DNA of 64,000 bases from Bradyrhizobium sp. sGM-13 (GTDB taxonomy: Bacteria > Pseudomonadota > Alphaproteobacteria > Rhizobiales > Xanthobacteraceae), in the NCBI RefSeq assembly GCF_018398875.1, contig NZ_JAGWDK010000011.1, positions 1-64,000 on the forward strand, in the 5' to 3' direction. The position numbers were made by a program, and so were the translations under genes. Under the pieces are notes generated by a model. It was not told the origin of the DNA, did not search any database, and saw only the letters and a list, made by a program, of their open reading frames with translations. This document shows positions 24,500-33,314 of this stretch, piece after piece (within the stretch, counting starts at the first letter, position 1; each line of letters starts with the position of its first letter).

Positions 24500-25549
24500 A
24501 TGCGGATTGCCCAGATAGCGCCTCTGGCCGAAAGCGTGCCTCCCAAGCTTTACGGCGGCACCGAGCGCGTGGTGGCGTGGCTGATCGATGAGCTGGTGAG
24601 CCTGGGACATGACGTGACATTGTTTGCCAGCGGCGACTCGGCAACGTCAGCCCGGCTTCATGCGGTTTGGCCTCGGGCGCTTCGCCTTGGCCGCCCGCGG
24701 ACCGACCCGATGATTGCCCAGACAGCGTTATTGGAAGCGGTAGCCCGCAATGCGGCCGAATTCGATATCATTCACGCGCATACCGATTGGCTGCACCTGC
24801 CACTCCTGAGCCGGCTCGGCGTTCCGTTTCTAACCACCTGCCACGGGCGCATGGACTTGCCTGGCTTTCCGGACGTGGTCCGCAGCTTTCCCGACGCGCC
24901 GTTCGTTTCGATATCGGACAATCAGCGCGTTCCCCTAAGCGAGGCCAACTGGATCGGCACCATTTACCATGGCTTGCCGGCCGACCTGTTTCGGCCTTCG
25001 TTCGAGGCCGGGTCCTACCTTGCCTTCCTGGGCCGGCTGACGGCGGAGAAAGGACCGGAAGCCGCCATCCGGATCGCGCGCGCAGCCAAGATGCCGCTTC
25101 GTATCGCCGCAAAGGTGCCGCGCGGCGATAGGAGCTACTTCAAGGAACAGCTCGAGCCGCAGATCGATGGCGAGCAGGTGCAGCTCACCGGTGAGGTCAA
25201 TGATGACGCGAAGCGGCAATTTCTGGCAGGCGCTGCGGCGCTGTTGTTTCCGATCGATTGGCCGGAGCCGTTCGGGCTCGTCATGATCGAGGCCATGGCG
25301 TGCGGCACGCCCGTCATCGCGTTCAACTCAGGCTCGGTGCCCGAAGTCATCGACAACGGCATTACCGGCTTTGTCGTAGCGGACGAAGCAGAAGCGGTCG
25401 AAGCGATCGGAAGGCTCTCCGAACTCGATCGAAGCCAGGTGCGCGGGCAGTTCGAGAAGAGGTTTACCGCCAGGCGCATGGCGGAAGAATATCTTCGCCA
25501 TTACACAGCACTGGCTCGCGACCGCGCCAATGAAGCCATTCCGGCATGA
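24500..25549 (+). CDS. GT4 family glycosyltransferase
   Basis: The 349-residue protein is a second GT-B retaining glycosyltransferase. It opens MRIAQIAPLAESVPPKLYGG and TERVVAWLIDELVSLGHDVT, has the middle IIHAHTDWLHLP and TTCHGRMDLPGF, and the C-terminal YLAFLGRLTAEKGPEAAIRI and PEPFGLVMIEAMACGTPVIA with the EX7E motif. Donor and acceptor are unknown. Relatives often sit next to trehalose or other stress-sugar genes. The upstream open frame overlaps treT and is not translated. It ends 60 bp before the convergent DUF2336 gene. Confidence 0.88.
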   Translation: MRIAQIAPLAESVPPKLYGGTERVVAWLIDELVSLGHDVTLFASGDSATSARLHAVWPRALRLGRPRTDPMIAQTALLEAVARNAAEFDIIHAHTDWLHLPLLSRLGVPFLTTCHGRMDLPGFPDVVRSFPDAPFVSISDNQRVPLSEANWIGTIYHGLPADLFRPSFEAGSYLAFLGRLTAEKGPEAAIRIARAAKMPLRIAAKVPRGDRSYFKEQLEPQIDGEQVQLTGEVNDDAKRQFLAGAAALLFPIDWPEPFGLVMIEAMACGTPVIAFNSGSVPEVIDNGITGFVVADEAEAVEAIGRLSELDRSQVRGQFEKRFTARRMAEEYLRHYTALARDRANEAIPA

Positions 25550-25608
25550 GGCGGTGCCGGTGGATATGGACGAGCTACATGCGAATCTGACGTGCTCGTC
25601 GTCTGTAG

Positions 25609-26730
25609 CTACCTTCGGCCGGCCGCCGCTACAGCCGCCACGGGCTCGCCCTTCTTCCCAAGGATCCGGTCGGAGCCGAAACGAATGGTCCACTGCGCCA
25701 CCGACAGCAGTAGCGATTCATAGATCGCCACGCACTGCTCGAGTTCCCGCTCGGTGGATGGCGGACAGTTCGGACGGTTGCGGACGATCATCGTCGTTGT
25801 CGACCAGCTCAGCAGCGCCGCCTTGCACGCGACGATCAGGCCGTATACCCGGTCGGGCTCGAGCAAGGGTTCGATGGCCTCGATCTTGACGTCGGCCTTC
25901 AGGGCGAGCGCTGCGACGACATGGGTGTATTCGCCCCGCACCGCAAACCGGTTCACGATCGAATCGTTGAGCTTGCCCGTGCGATTGAGCGCGACGACTT
26001 CGCTTTGCGCCTGGGTATAATCAATCGCCTTCCGGGCCGCGTCACCCTGTCCGGCAGCCCCGGCAGAACCTTGGGTTTTCTTCCGCGCAACAGGTCGCGA
26101 CGCTGTCAAGAAACGCGCGCGGACCACGTCGGCAACTCTGCCCAGAAGCTCCCGAAGCAGGTTGCCGGGAATGTCCAATCGAAGCCCGAGCTTTTCCGCG
26201 AGGACTTCGTCACGCTCGGCCCGCCCCACCAGCGTCGCGTAGCCGCATTCGGAGAAGCGCGCGCCGGCGTTGCGCGCGAGCGCGCTGGAGACGTGGACGT
26301 CGCCAAATCGCATCAGCGCGTCTGTGAGCGCTTCATTGAGGATCCTTCTGTCCGATATTGCCAACAAATGCTGCTGGCTGCGGCTTTTGACGATTTCAAG
26401 GAGGTCGGCTTCGGACAGGCAGTTGGAGCATCTGAGAACCGGTGCCGCCAGCAAGTGGTTTTCGTGAAATGCAAGCTTGCGGATGGTCTGGCGTGGGGCG
26501 CGGTCGATGGTGGAAAGGGCTTCGCTGAGCTGGACCACGGTTCTCGCGTCCACCCGCTCGATCAGGTGGGCGAGAACGCCATCGACGGCTGCGATCTGCG
26601 ATTCACCAAGACGATCGACACTGGACAGGAACAGGTCCGTCACTTCCCCGAAAATCCGGGCGTCGTGCTCGGGTCCCTCCTTTTCGGCGCCATTCAATTC
26701 CGCGCGCAAATTCGGCGATGCAGCAGGCAT
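25609..26730 (-). CDS. DUF2336 domain-containing protein
   Basis: The 373-residue soluble protein is largely alpha-helical, with DUF2336 features: FGEVTDLFLSSVDRLGESQI, LSTIDRAPRQTIRKLAFHEN, APVLRCSNCLSEADLLEIVK and SQQHLLAISDRRILNEALTD. The last reads like a HEAT-type repeat where DUF2336 proteins carry SxxHLxAIAxR. The family is restricted to alphaproteobacteria and is of unknown function. The C-terminal ~170 residues (after ARFLTASRPVARKK) are variable and end in Gly/Ala/Arg. It stands alone on the minus strand. Confidence 0.85.
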   Translation of the reverse strand: MPAASPNLRAELNGAEKEGPEHDARIFGEVTDLFLSSVDRLGESQIAAVDGVLAHLIERVDARTVVQLSEALSTIDRAPRQTIRKLAFHENHLLAAPVLRCSNCLSEADLLEIVKSRSQQHLLAISDRRILNEALTDALMRFGDVHVSSALARNAGARFSECGYATLVGRAERDEVLAEKLGLRLDIPGNLLRELLGRVADVVRARFLTASRPVARKKTQGSAGAAGQGDAARKAIDYTQAQSEVVALNRTGKLNDSIVNRFAVRGEYTHVVAALALKADVKIEAIEPLLEPDRVYGLIVACKAALLSWSTTTMIVRNRPNCPPSTERELEQCVAIYESLLLSVAQWTIRFGSDRILGKKGEPVAAVAAAGRR

Positions 26731-27525
26731 GGCTATGCCGCCTCCGCACCGGTCGTGCCGGCTCGCCGCGTCACCTTACGGCCCACCGCGCGGATGGCCG
26801 GCATCTTCGTGAATCCATCGGCAGCGGCATGAACACGCATTTGAGTGCCATTCGACAGGCTGGTCCCGGCAGCCTTTTCACTTCACGACAGCAATGAGGC
26901 GGGTGCGAGCAATAGCCGCTGATCGTACTCAGCCTTCCCTAACGGGTGGTTGTTCCGGAACGCTGATTTTGCGCATTTTTACGGAGTTTTGGGCAGGTGA
27001 AGGCAGGCCGGCCATCTGCCGGGGTTAGGGCCAAGCAGCATCGGCTTCGGCGGACCACCGGATAACCGAAGTCATGGTTGCGTCATGAACGGGACGACGG
27101 CGAATGATGTTTCGCCCGCCGTTCGCCGGCCTGTTCGATCACGGCTGAGACGGCGTCCGGAAGACTCGCATCTGTTCCTTCTCCGGAACCGTCAGGCTGA
27201 CACACAGAAGCGCAGCGCAAAACGTGAGTCGTTTTCACTTTCCGCTTCGCTCGACGTGGCGCGCACGCAACAGTCTTGAGAAGTGTTGGCGTGAGCCATT
27301 GCAGCTTCGCAGCGAGCCATTGCAGCTTCGCAGCATTGGCGCATAATTCGCGTGGGGCCGCGCAGCACTTTTCGATTCGGACATCGGCAGAAATCGAGCA
27401 ACCACACCGGGTGAGTTCCCGGTGACGGACGACGTGTGCGGCAGCGCAAACCGCGTGCAGCGCCCCCAATGAAGAGCGGCCAGCACCGCACGCAACCCTG
27501 CACGCAACCCTTGGGGAACGGCTCA
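26731..27525. other. Long intergenic region with tandem duplication and hairpin
   Basis: About 800 bp with no frame that shows protein-like composition. It contains a 21-bp tandem duplication at 27293-27313 and 27314-27334 (unit GAGCCATTGCAGCTTCGCAGC) and a hairpin CACCGGG-tgagtt-CCCGGTG at 27405-27424 about 100 bp before the next gene. The DUF2336 promoter must lie at its left end. Confidence 0.5.
27293..27334. repeat. 21-bp perfect tandem duplication
   Basis: Two head-to-tail copies of GAGCCATTGCAGCTTCGCAGC with no mismatch, in the non-coding gap upstream of the small exported protein. It is probably a recent slippage duplication. Confidence 0.85.
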
Positions 27526-27795
27526 ATGACTATCCATCGCACAATCAAGATCGCACTTCTCTTCGCCCTCGCCTTTGCGGTGACCGCACTTTCCGCACGC
27601 CCAAGCCTCGCCTTCTCGGAGGCGCAGCAGATGTGCACCGGCGACGCCATGCGGCTATGCGGCCATGAAGTCCCTAACGTCCAGCGAATCACCGCCTGCA
27701 TGGTCAGGAACCGCGCGCATGTCAGCCCGGGCTGCCGCGCCGTGATGGAGCGCGAAGGCGCCGCACGGCGACGAGCCGCCTCCGCAGAGCGGTAG
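27526..27795 (+). CDS. Small exported cysteine-rich protein
   Basis: The 89-residue product has a signal peptide (residues ~1-29, KIALLFALAFAVTALSARPS then LAF) and a mature domain with four cysteines in the order C-D-x-MRLC-...-ACM-...-GCR (QMCTGDAMRLCGHEVPNVQR; ITACMVRNRAHVSPGCRAVM). This spacing matches the cysteine-rich repeat of the GLG1 type, found as single copies in small rhizobial exported proteins. It probably forms two disulfides in the periplasm. The start at 27526 is the ATG directly before the signal sequence. Confidence 0.7.
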   Translation: MTIHRTIKIALLFALAFAVTALSARPSLAFSEAQQMCTGDAMRLCGHEVPNVQRITACMVRNRAHVSPGCRAVMEREGAARRRAASAER

Positions 27796-27957
27796 GCTGC
27801 TTCGCTCGAAGACGAACGCAGACGGCCTCGGCAGAGCTGCGAGCAATGCTGAGGCCGTTTTTGTGTTGGACTGTTTTGCGACGCTCGCGGCAATCGATGG
27901 CTTACCGCGATGGATATCGGCTCACGCTTGAGCGCGCATCGGGGGCGCTCTCCGCCC

Positions 27958-29553
27958 CTACTCTCCCCACAGTGCGAACGCGTCATTGAACGCGCGTTCG
28001 CCCGGAGAGCCCTTTTCGATCGCGATGATAGCGCGGCGCTGGTTGACGTAGACCAGCGGCACGTCGAACCAGGAGCGCTCCTTCAGGAGCTGCAAATTGC
28101 GGGCGCGGTCGGAATCGACGTTGGAAAGGCCGACCAGGAAGAAGCCGTCGGTCACTTTCACGGCGAGCCCCGCCAGCGGCGTGCCGCGCGCCTGCTCGTT
28201 GGACTTCATCAAAATGCCCGGCACGTTGCCCACGCCGCCGCCGGAAAAATCCTGCGGCAGGATGAAGGTCAATTCCGCGGTGTGGCTCGCCGGCAGCGAG
28301 GTATCGGTGTTGCGGCGGAACGACATCGTCATCTTGAACTTGCGGTCGGGAATCTCGATATCGGCGCGCACGGCAACGTCCGGCTTCTGATTGCCGCTCG
28401 CCTTGATCGGTTCGGTGCGCCAGATCACCGAGCCGACATACTGCTTGCCCTTGGGATCGGACGGATCCTCGTCGTACAGCACGACGCGCTGCGCCACGGG
28501 TGCCACGTTCTCGCTCGACGACGGCTGGCCGACGCGGTCGGGAATCTTCGGGCGCGACTGCGGCGCGGCCGGATCCTTTGGCGCTTCCACCACAGACGAG
28601 GATTTGAACAGGCCGCTCACGGCTGTCACGACCGACTTGCCCCAGAGGATGCCGGCGCCGACCAGAATGAGCACGATGCCGACCGCAATCGCGCTCTTGA
28701 ACGGAAATGCCGCGCGCTTCTTTGGCGGCTCGCGGTCGCGGTCCTGCGACAGCCGCGGACGGTCGCGCAACGGCGGCGGCGCGTAACGGTCGGCTTCCGC
28801 CTGCGATTCGTCATACGAATACGGCACCTCGGGATCGGCGCCGCGGTCCTCCATGTTCGGCTCGAGCCGGTCGAATTCCGGCGAGGGCGACGGCACGTTG
28901 GCATAGGTCTTCCGCGCGTTGCGGTTGGCTTGCGCCGCGGCGCGGCCAAGATCGTCGGCATCGGCTGCGATGTCGCGGAAGCCGCGCATGCCGGGCGGCT
29001 GTGGCGGCGTCGGCGGACCACCATTATCCGGGCCGCGACGTGGGCCGCGCTCGCGAGGCGGCGATGGCGGCAGGCCAGCATCCTGCGTCGGAATCTGCGG
29101 CGGCTGCGGGCGCGGCGCGCCGGGCGGTGGCGCATCGGCGCGCAGATTGCGCGGCGGACGTGGCTCCTCGCCAAGCGGCGGACGGCCATCGCGCGAGGGG
29201 CCTTGAGAAGGCGGACGCGGGCGCGGCGTACCCGGCGGCGTGGCAGCGGCTTCCGGCGGGCGGGCATTGGCGCGGCGGAAGGCATCGCCGCCGCGCGCAG
29301 CCCCGCCACCGCCGCCGGGCCGCGAAGCCTCGCGGGCGCGCTGGGCGGCTTCCGATTCGACCTTGCGCACGGCCTCTTCGAGCGACAGCCGCTCGCGGGT
29401 GATTTCGGATTCGGAAAGCGGCGGCTGCACGCTGCGCAACTGCGCGATCAGCGCGGTACGCGCCCGCTCATAGAGCGCACGGCGGCTCTCGCCTGGAGCA
29501 TTGGGGTCCAGGCCGGCGATAGCGCGTGCAATCAGCGGGTAATAATCAGCCAT
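27958..29553 (-). CDS. Membrane-anchored proline-rich hypothetical protein, 531 residues
   Basis: I do not recognise a named domain. The N-terminus (MADYYPLIARAIAGLDPNAP, then RRALYERARTALIAQLRSVQ) is a helical, conserved-looking ~75-residue domain. It is followed by a long Pro/Arg/Gly-rich disordered part (about 75-275), one transmembrane helix (SAIAVGIVLILVGAGILWGK, ~280-300), and a ~200-residue globular C-terminus (QRVVLYDEDPSDPKGKQYVG; VRADIEIPDRKFKMTMSFRR; AELTFILPQDFSGGGVGNVP; DVPLVYVNQRRAIIAIEKGS) likely in the periplasm. It lies 37 bp after purA on the same strand, so it may be co-transcribed. Confidence 0.8.
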   Translation of the reverse strand: MADYYPLIARAIAGLDPNAPGESRRALYERARTALIAQLRSVQPPLSESEITRERLSLEEAVRKVESEAAQRAREASRPGGGGGAARGGDAFRRANARPPEAAATPPGTPRPRPPSQGPSRDGRPPLGEEPRPPRNLRADAPPPGAPRPQPPQIPTQDAGLPPSPPRERGPRRGPDNGGPPTPPQPPGMRGFRDIAADADDLGRAAAQANRNARKTYANVPSPSPEFDRLEPNMEDRGADPEVPYSYDESQAEADRYAPPPLRDRPRLSQDRDREPPKKRAAFPFKSAIAVGIVLILVGAGILWGKSVVTAVSGLFKSSSVVEAPKDPAAPQSRPKIPDRVGQPSSSENVAPVAQRVVLYDEDPSDPKGKQYVGSVIWRTEPIKASGNQKPDVAVRADIEIPDRKFKMTMSFRRNTDTSLPASHTAELTFILPQDFSGGGVGNVPGILMKSNEQARGTPLAGLAVKVTDGFFLVGLSNVDSDRARNLQLLKERSWFDVPLVYVNQRRAIIAIEKGSPGERAFNDAFALWGE

Positions 29554-29590
29554 TTCTCTTCAATACTGCAGCCCCGGCGGTAACATCCCG

Positions 29591-30883
29591 TTAAGCCTCA
29601 AACGGGTTCTGCACCAAGATAGTATCCTCGCGTTCGGGGCTGGTGGAAAGCAATGCGATCGGACAACCCACGAGTTCCTCGACCCGGCGGACATATTTAA
29701 TGGCCTGGGCCGGCAGATCCGCCCAGGAGCGGGCATTGGCGGTCGGCTCTTTCCAGCCCTCGATGGTCTCGTAGACCGGCACCACCCGGGCCTGGGCGCC
29801 CTCGCCCGCCGGCAGATGGTCGATTTCCTTGCCGTCCAGCATATAGCCGGTGCAGACCTCGATGGTGTCGAAGCCGTCGAGAATATCGAGCTTTGTAAGC
29901 GCCAGACCCGTGATGCCGCAAGTGCGGACCGTTTGCCGCACCAGGGCGGCGTCGAACCAGCCGCAGCGGCGCGGGCGGCCGGTGTTGGTGCCGAACTCGC
30001 GGCCCCGCTCGCCGATCTTGCGGCCGATCTCGTTGTCCTGCTCGGTTGGGAACGGGCCCTGGCCGACGCGGGTCGTATAGGCCTTGCAGATGCCGAGCAC
30101 GTAGCCGACCGCGCTCGCGCCCATGCCGGTGCCGGTCGCTGCCTGTGCGGCGACCGTGTTGGATGAGGTGACGTAGGGATAGGTGCCGTGGTCGACATCG
30201 AGCAGCGCACCCTGCGCGCCTTCGAACAGGATGCGCTTGCCCTCGCGGCGCTTGAGATCCAGCAGCCGCCACACCGTCTCCGCATAGGGCAACAGCTTTG
30301 GCGCCAGCGCGGTAAGCTCTTTCAGAATGCCGTTGCCGTCGATCTCCTCGAGATTGAGCCCACGGCGCAGCGCATTGTGGTGCGCCAGCAGCCGATCGAT
30401 CTTGTGCGGCAACGTGTCGAGGTCGGCCAGGTCCATCAGGCGAATCGCGCGGCGGCCGACCTTGTCCTCATAGGCCGGGCCGATGCCGCGGCGCGTGGTG
30501 CCGATCGCGGTGACGGCGTTACTGGATTCGCGCAGCGCATCGAGGTCGCGATGCAAGGGCAGAATCAGCGTGACGTTTTCGGCAATGCGCAGGTTTTCCG
30601 GACCGACGGCAACGCCCTGCCCCTTCAGCCGCACCACCTCGTCGAGGAAGGCTTGCGGATCGAACACCACGCCATTGCCGATCACGGCAAGCTTCGACGG
30701 CCGCAGCACGCCGGACGGCAGCAGCGCGAGCTTGTAGGTCTCGCCGTTGATGACGAGCGTATGGCCGGCATTATGGCCGCCCTGGAAGCGCACGACGATA
30801 TCGGCCTGCTCCGACAACCAGTCGACGATCTTGCCCTTCCCCTCGTCACCCCACTGGGCGCCGACGACGACAACATTGGCCAT
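29591..30883 (-). CDS. purA: Adenylosuccinate synthetase PurA
   Basis: PurA joins IMP and aspartate with GTP hydrolysis, the first committed step to AMP. The 430-residue sequence has the N-terminal P-loop-like VVVGAQWGDEGKGKIVDWLS (catalytic Asp and Lys), GGHNAGHT (catalytic His near residue 41), GTTRRGIGPAYEDK, and the nucleotide-binding LFEGAQGALLDVDHGTYPYV, plus ALTKLDILDG. Length is standard. A 47-bp dispersed repeat lies 34 bp upstream. Confidence 0.97.
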   Translation of the reverse strand: MANVVVVGAQWGDEGKGKIVDWLSEQADIVVRFQGGHNAGHTLVINGETYKLALLPSGVLRPSKLAVIGNGVVFDPQAFLDEVVRLKGQGVAVGPENLRIAENVTLILPLHRDLDALRESSNAVTAIGTTRRGIGPAYEDKVGRRAIRLMDLADLDTLPHKIDRLLAHHNALRRGLNLEEIDGNGILKELTALAPKLLPYAETVWRLLDLKRREGKRILFEGAQGALLDVDHGTYPYVTSSNTVAAQAATGTGMGASAVGYVLGICKAYTTRVGQGPFPTEQDNEIGRKIGERGREFGTNTGRPRRCGWFDAALVRQTVRTCGITGLALTKLDILDGFDTIEVCTGYMLDGKEIDHLPAGEGAQARVVPVYETIEGWKEPTANARSWADLPAQAIKYVRRVEELVGCPIALLSTSPEREDTILVQNPFEA

Positions 30884-30916
30884 TTTTAAGGTGTTCCCTG
30901 CAAATCTCTTGGTTCC

Positions 30917-30963
30917 AGCATGATTTCACCGGCGAACCGATACCTGTGTTTCCGGACCATGCT
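30917..30963. repeat. 47-bp dispersed repeat with AGCATG / CATGCT ends
   Basis: It begins AGCATGATTTCACCGGCGAA and ends TCCGGACCATGCT, so the ends are complementary (AGCATG / CATGCT). From memory, it matches the ~46-bp repeat scattered through Bradyrhizobium genomes. It lies upstream of purA. Confidence 0.65.
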
Positions 30964-31173
30964 CTAAGCTCACCCAGCCAAAATCACGGCCGGGGCCGCT
31001 CGCGTGCAGGGCGCCCCACCGGATAAAGGAAGCGGCCGATCTAGGCAAGCAAGAAGGCGGCTTTAAGGGGGCCTTAGAAGGGCTCCAACCCATTGATATC
31101 CCCGTAAAATCCTGGCCATCCCGGCCTTGCACGGGGAAGAAACGCATTAATGTTCGGCAATGATGGAAAGGCC

Positions 31174-31647
31174 ATGTCCAAAACCACCCGTGCGACGCTA
31201 GCGCTGGAAAAGCTCGGCGTGAAATTCGCCCTGCACGCTTATGACTACGACCCGGATGCAGCGAGCATCGGGCTGCAGGCGGCGGAAGCGCTCGGCGTGC
31301 TGCCCGCGCGCGTGTTGAAGACGCTGATGGCCGAGGCCGATGGCAAGCCGGTCTGCGCCGTGGTGCCGTCGGACTGCGAGGTCAGCATGAAAAAGCTCGC
31401 GACCGCGTTCGGCGCCAAGTCGGCGAAGATGATGCGGCCGGCCGATGCCGAACGGCTGACCGGCTATCACGTCGGCGGCATCTCGCCGTTCGGACAGAAG
31501 AAGCGCGTCCCGGTCGCGATCGAAGAAGCCGCGCTCGGCCATACCAGCGTGTTCCTCAATGGCGGCCAGCGCGGCCTGCAGATCGAACTCGATCCCAACG
31601 ACGCCATGAAGGCTGCGGGCGCGATCGCGTGCGCGCTCGTGGCGTGA
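31174..31647 (+). CDS. ybaK: Cys-tRNA(Pro)/Cys-tRNA(Cys) deacylase YbaK-type
   Basis: The 157-residue product is a YbaK/EbsC editing-domain protein, which hydrolyses mischarged Cys-tRNA(Pro) in trans to prolyl-tRNA synthetase. Visible features are KTTRATLALEKLGVKFALHA (N-terminal), EALGVLPARVLKTLMAEADG, VVPSDCEVSMKKLATAFGAK with a Lys expected at the active site, GYHVGGISPFGQKKRVPVAI (the conserved GGxSPxGxKK motif), and the C-terminal LNGGQRGLQIELDPND. I chose ATG 31174 (MSKTTRATL); the upstream ATG at 31150 has no better signal. Confidence 0.93.
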   Translation: MSKTTRATLALEKLGVKFALHAYDYDPDAASIGLQAAEALGVLPARVLKTLMAEADGKPVCAVVPSDCEVSMKKLATAFGAKSAKMMRPADAERLTGYHVGGISPFGQKKRVPVAIEEAALGHTSVFLNGGQRGLQIELDPNDAMKAAGAIACALVA

Positions 31648-31670
31648 GCTGCGTTCGCCGCGGCGCAGCC

Positions 31671-31862
31671 CTATTTGGTGAGTTTGGGCTGCGTCTGCGC
31701 CCATAGCATCGCCTCGATGATGGCCTGGCGCAGTTTCGGGCGCTGCTCTTCATCGCATTCGATGAACGCCAGAATGGAATTGGCGCGAACGGCAAACTGG
31801 TGACGTGTTTCGGCTTCGGCTTCTTCGGCCGACATCGGCTTGCTCAAGGAATGACCCATCAT
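31671..31862 (-). CDS. Small conserved hypothetical protein, 63 residues
   Basis: The product reads MMGHSLSKPMSAEEAEAETR and HQFAVRANSILAFIECDEEQ then RPKLRQAIIEAMLWAQTQPK, two amphipathic helices with no cysteine pair. It is unnamed but protein-like, and converges on the ybaK gene 23 bp away. Starts at 31862, 31859 or MSAEE (31835) are all possible. Confidence 0.6.
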   Translation of the reverse strand: MMGHSLSKPMSAEEAEAETRHQFAVRANSILAFIECDEEQRPKLRQAIIEAMLWAQTQPKLTK

Positions 31863-32304
31863 CTGCAAGAAATTCAGTGTCACGGACAGGCGAAACGCTT
31901 CAAAGCGGAGTCGCGCAAACCGTGGTCCCAAGGATCGAACGAACGCCCAATACTGAAAGCAGCTCGGAATAACTCACTGCATGTGCCGCCGAAAAACAAA
32001 CGAAGGTTGGGTCACATGAATCAATCGTCCTTTGATTGCACACCTGCCTACCCGCTGGCAACCCCGAACAGCCAGCAAGGCGGGCTGCATGGTCGCGATG
32101 CATCCTGCACCATTGATGAGCGGCGCAAATCGGTGTCTGTGACCAGGGCCGGGCCACATTCCGGCCCGGCGTCGATCGCCGGGCGGGCCGCGGCGCCATG
32201 ACCGGGCCCAATCTTGGTTTGACGCGTTTTCTTTACGCGAACCGGTGTCCACCCCCGGATCAAGTCCGAGGGCATGCTTCGCTCGAAAACGCTATGGATC
32301 GCGA
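31863..32304. other. Intergenic region with dispersed repeat
   Basis: About 440 bp between divergent small gene and the DMT exporter. The only structure I see is a dispersed repeat at 32218-32293 (TTTGACGCGTTTTCTT, GAACCGGTGTCCAC, GCTTCGCTCGAAAACGC), whose first 16 bases recur at 702-717. No convincing coding frame. Confidence 0.5.
32218..32293. repeat. Dispersed intergenic repeat (GACGCGTTTTC ... GAAAACGC)
   Basis: The ends GACGCGTTTTC and GAAAACGC are complementary (GCGTTTTC / GAAAACGC), with GAACCGGTGTCCACC inside. The left end recurs as the 707-730 hairpin. It is immediately upstream of the DMT exporter start. Confidence 0.6.
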
Positions 32305-33234
32305 ATGTCGGCTACCGAACAGACTTCACCCGCACGATCGGGGAACTGGCTCGCCAATCAGCCTTATCTGCTGCTCAGCATCACCGCGCTGTGCTGGGCC
32401 GGCAATGCCATCGTCGGGCGGCTGGCCGCCGGCCACATTCCGCCGGTGACGCTATCGTTCCTGCGCTGGTGGTTCGCGTTCCTAATCATCCTGCCGTTTG
32501 CCTGGAAGCATCTCGTCAAGGACTGGGCTGCGATCCGCGGCCGGCTCGGCATCATGGTCGTGCTCTCGATCACCGGCATCGGGGCCTTCAACACGCTGCA
32601 ATATTGGGCGCTCGAGCACACCCAGGCGCTGAACACGCTGTTGTTGCAGTCGGCGGGACCGCTGGTGGTCGCGGTGTGGTCGCTCGTGCTGCTCGGCGTG
32701 CGGCTGACGCTGGCGCAGGCGGCCGGCGTTCTGCTCTCGATGGCCGGCGTGCTGGTGATCATCCTGCACGGCGATCTCACCACGCTGTCGAAGATCGACT
32801 TCAATATCGGCGATCTGATTTTCCTGGTCGCGCTCGCGATCTTCGGGATCTATTCGGTGCTGTCGTTGAAGCGTCCGGATATCCACGGTCTGTCGTTCGT
32901 CGCCTTCACCTTCGGCGCCGGCGCGGCCTGCCTGATTCCGCTGTTCATCTGGGAATTGTTCGCGCGGCCGCTGATGCAGATCGACGCGGCGAACCTGCTG
33001 ACGCTCGCTTACGTCGCGCTGTTCCCATCGACGATCGCCTATCTCTGCTTCAATCGCGGCGTGCAGATGATCGGCGCCAACCGCGCAGCACCCTTCTTTC
33101 ACGTGGTACCGGTGTTCGGCACCGTCATGTCGATCATCTTCCTCGGTGAGCACCCGCAGGCGTTCCACTTCATCAGCTTTGCGCTGGTGCTGACGGGAGT
33201 GTTTGTGGCGTCACGAAAGCCTCGAACTGCCTAG
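32305..33234 (+). CDS. DMT-superfamily exporter (EamA family), copy 1
   Basis: The 309-residue inner-membrane protein has ten predicted helices arranged as two EamA repeats. Signature stretches are NQPYLLLSITALCWAGNAIV, LNTLLLQSAGPLVVAVWSLV, and YLCFNRGVQMIGANRAAPFF near the C-terminus. These proteins usually export amino acids or metabolites; the substrate cannot be read. I chose ATG 32305 (MSATEQTSPARSG). It is clearly paralogous to the protein at 47664-48599 (same NQPYLLLS, ALNxLLIQSAGPL and GxNRAAPFFHxVPVFG blocks). Confidence 0.9.
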   Translation: MSATEQTSPARSGNWLANQPYLLLSITALCWAGNAIVGRLAAGHIPPVTLSFLRWWFAFLIILPFAWKHLVKDWAAIRGRLGIMVVLSITGIGAFNTLQYWALEHTQALNTLLLQSAGPLVVAVWSLVLLGVRLTLAQAAGVLLSMAGVLVIILHGDLTTLSKIDFNIGDLIFLVALAIFGIYSVLSLKRPDIHGLSFVAFTFGAGAACLIPLFIWELFARPLMQIDAANLLTLAYVALFPSTIAYLCFNRGVQMIGANRAAPFFHVVPVFGTVMSIIFLGEHPQAFHFISFALVLTGVFVASRKPRTA

Positions 33235-33314
33235 GACCTGTGAGCTCAAGCGGACATACCTTTGGGCACAGGTTGCCCCTGAGCGAGCATACAGCCTGCG
33301 CTGCGTGCCGCGTC

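Noticed and set aside
27085..27279. 64-codon frame in the gap before the small exported protein
   Set aside because: Arg-rich, no ribosome binding site, non-coding character of the region.
27910..29583. 557-codon plus-strand frame opposite the 531-residue membrane protein
   Set aside because: Antisense; Arg/Ala/His-rich, no domain, whereas the minus frame has a transmembrane helix and a structured C-terminus.
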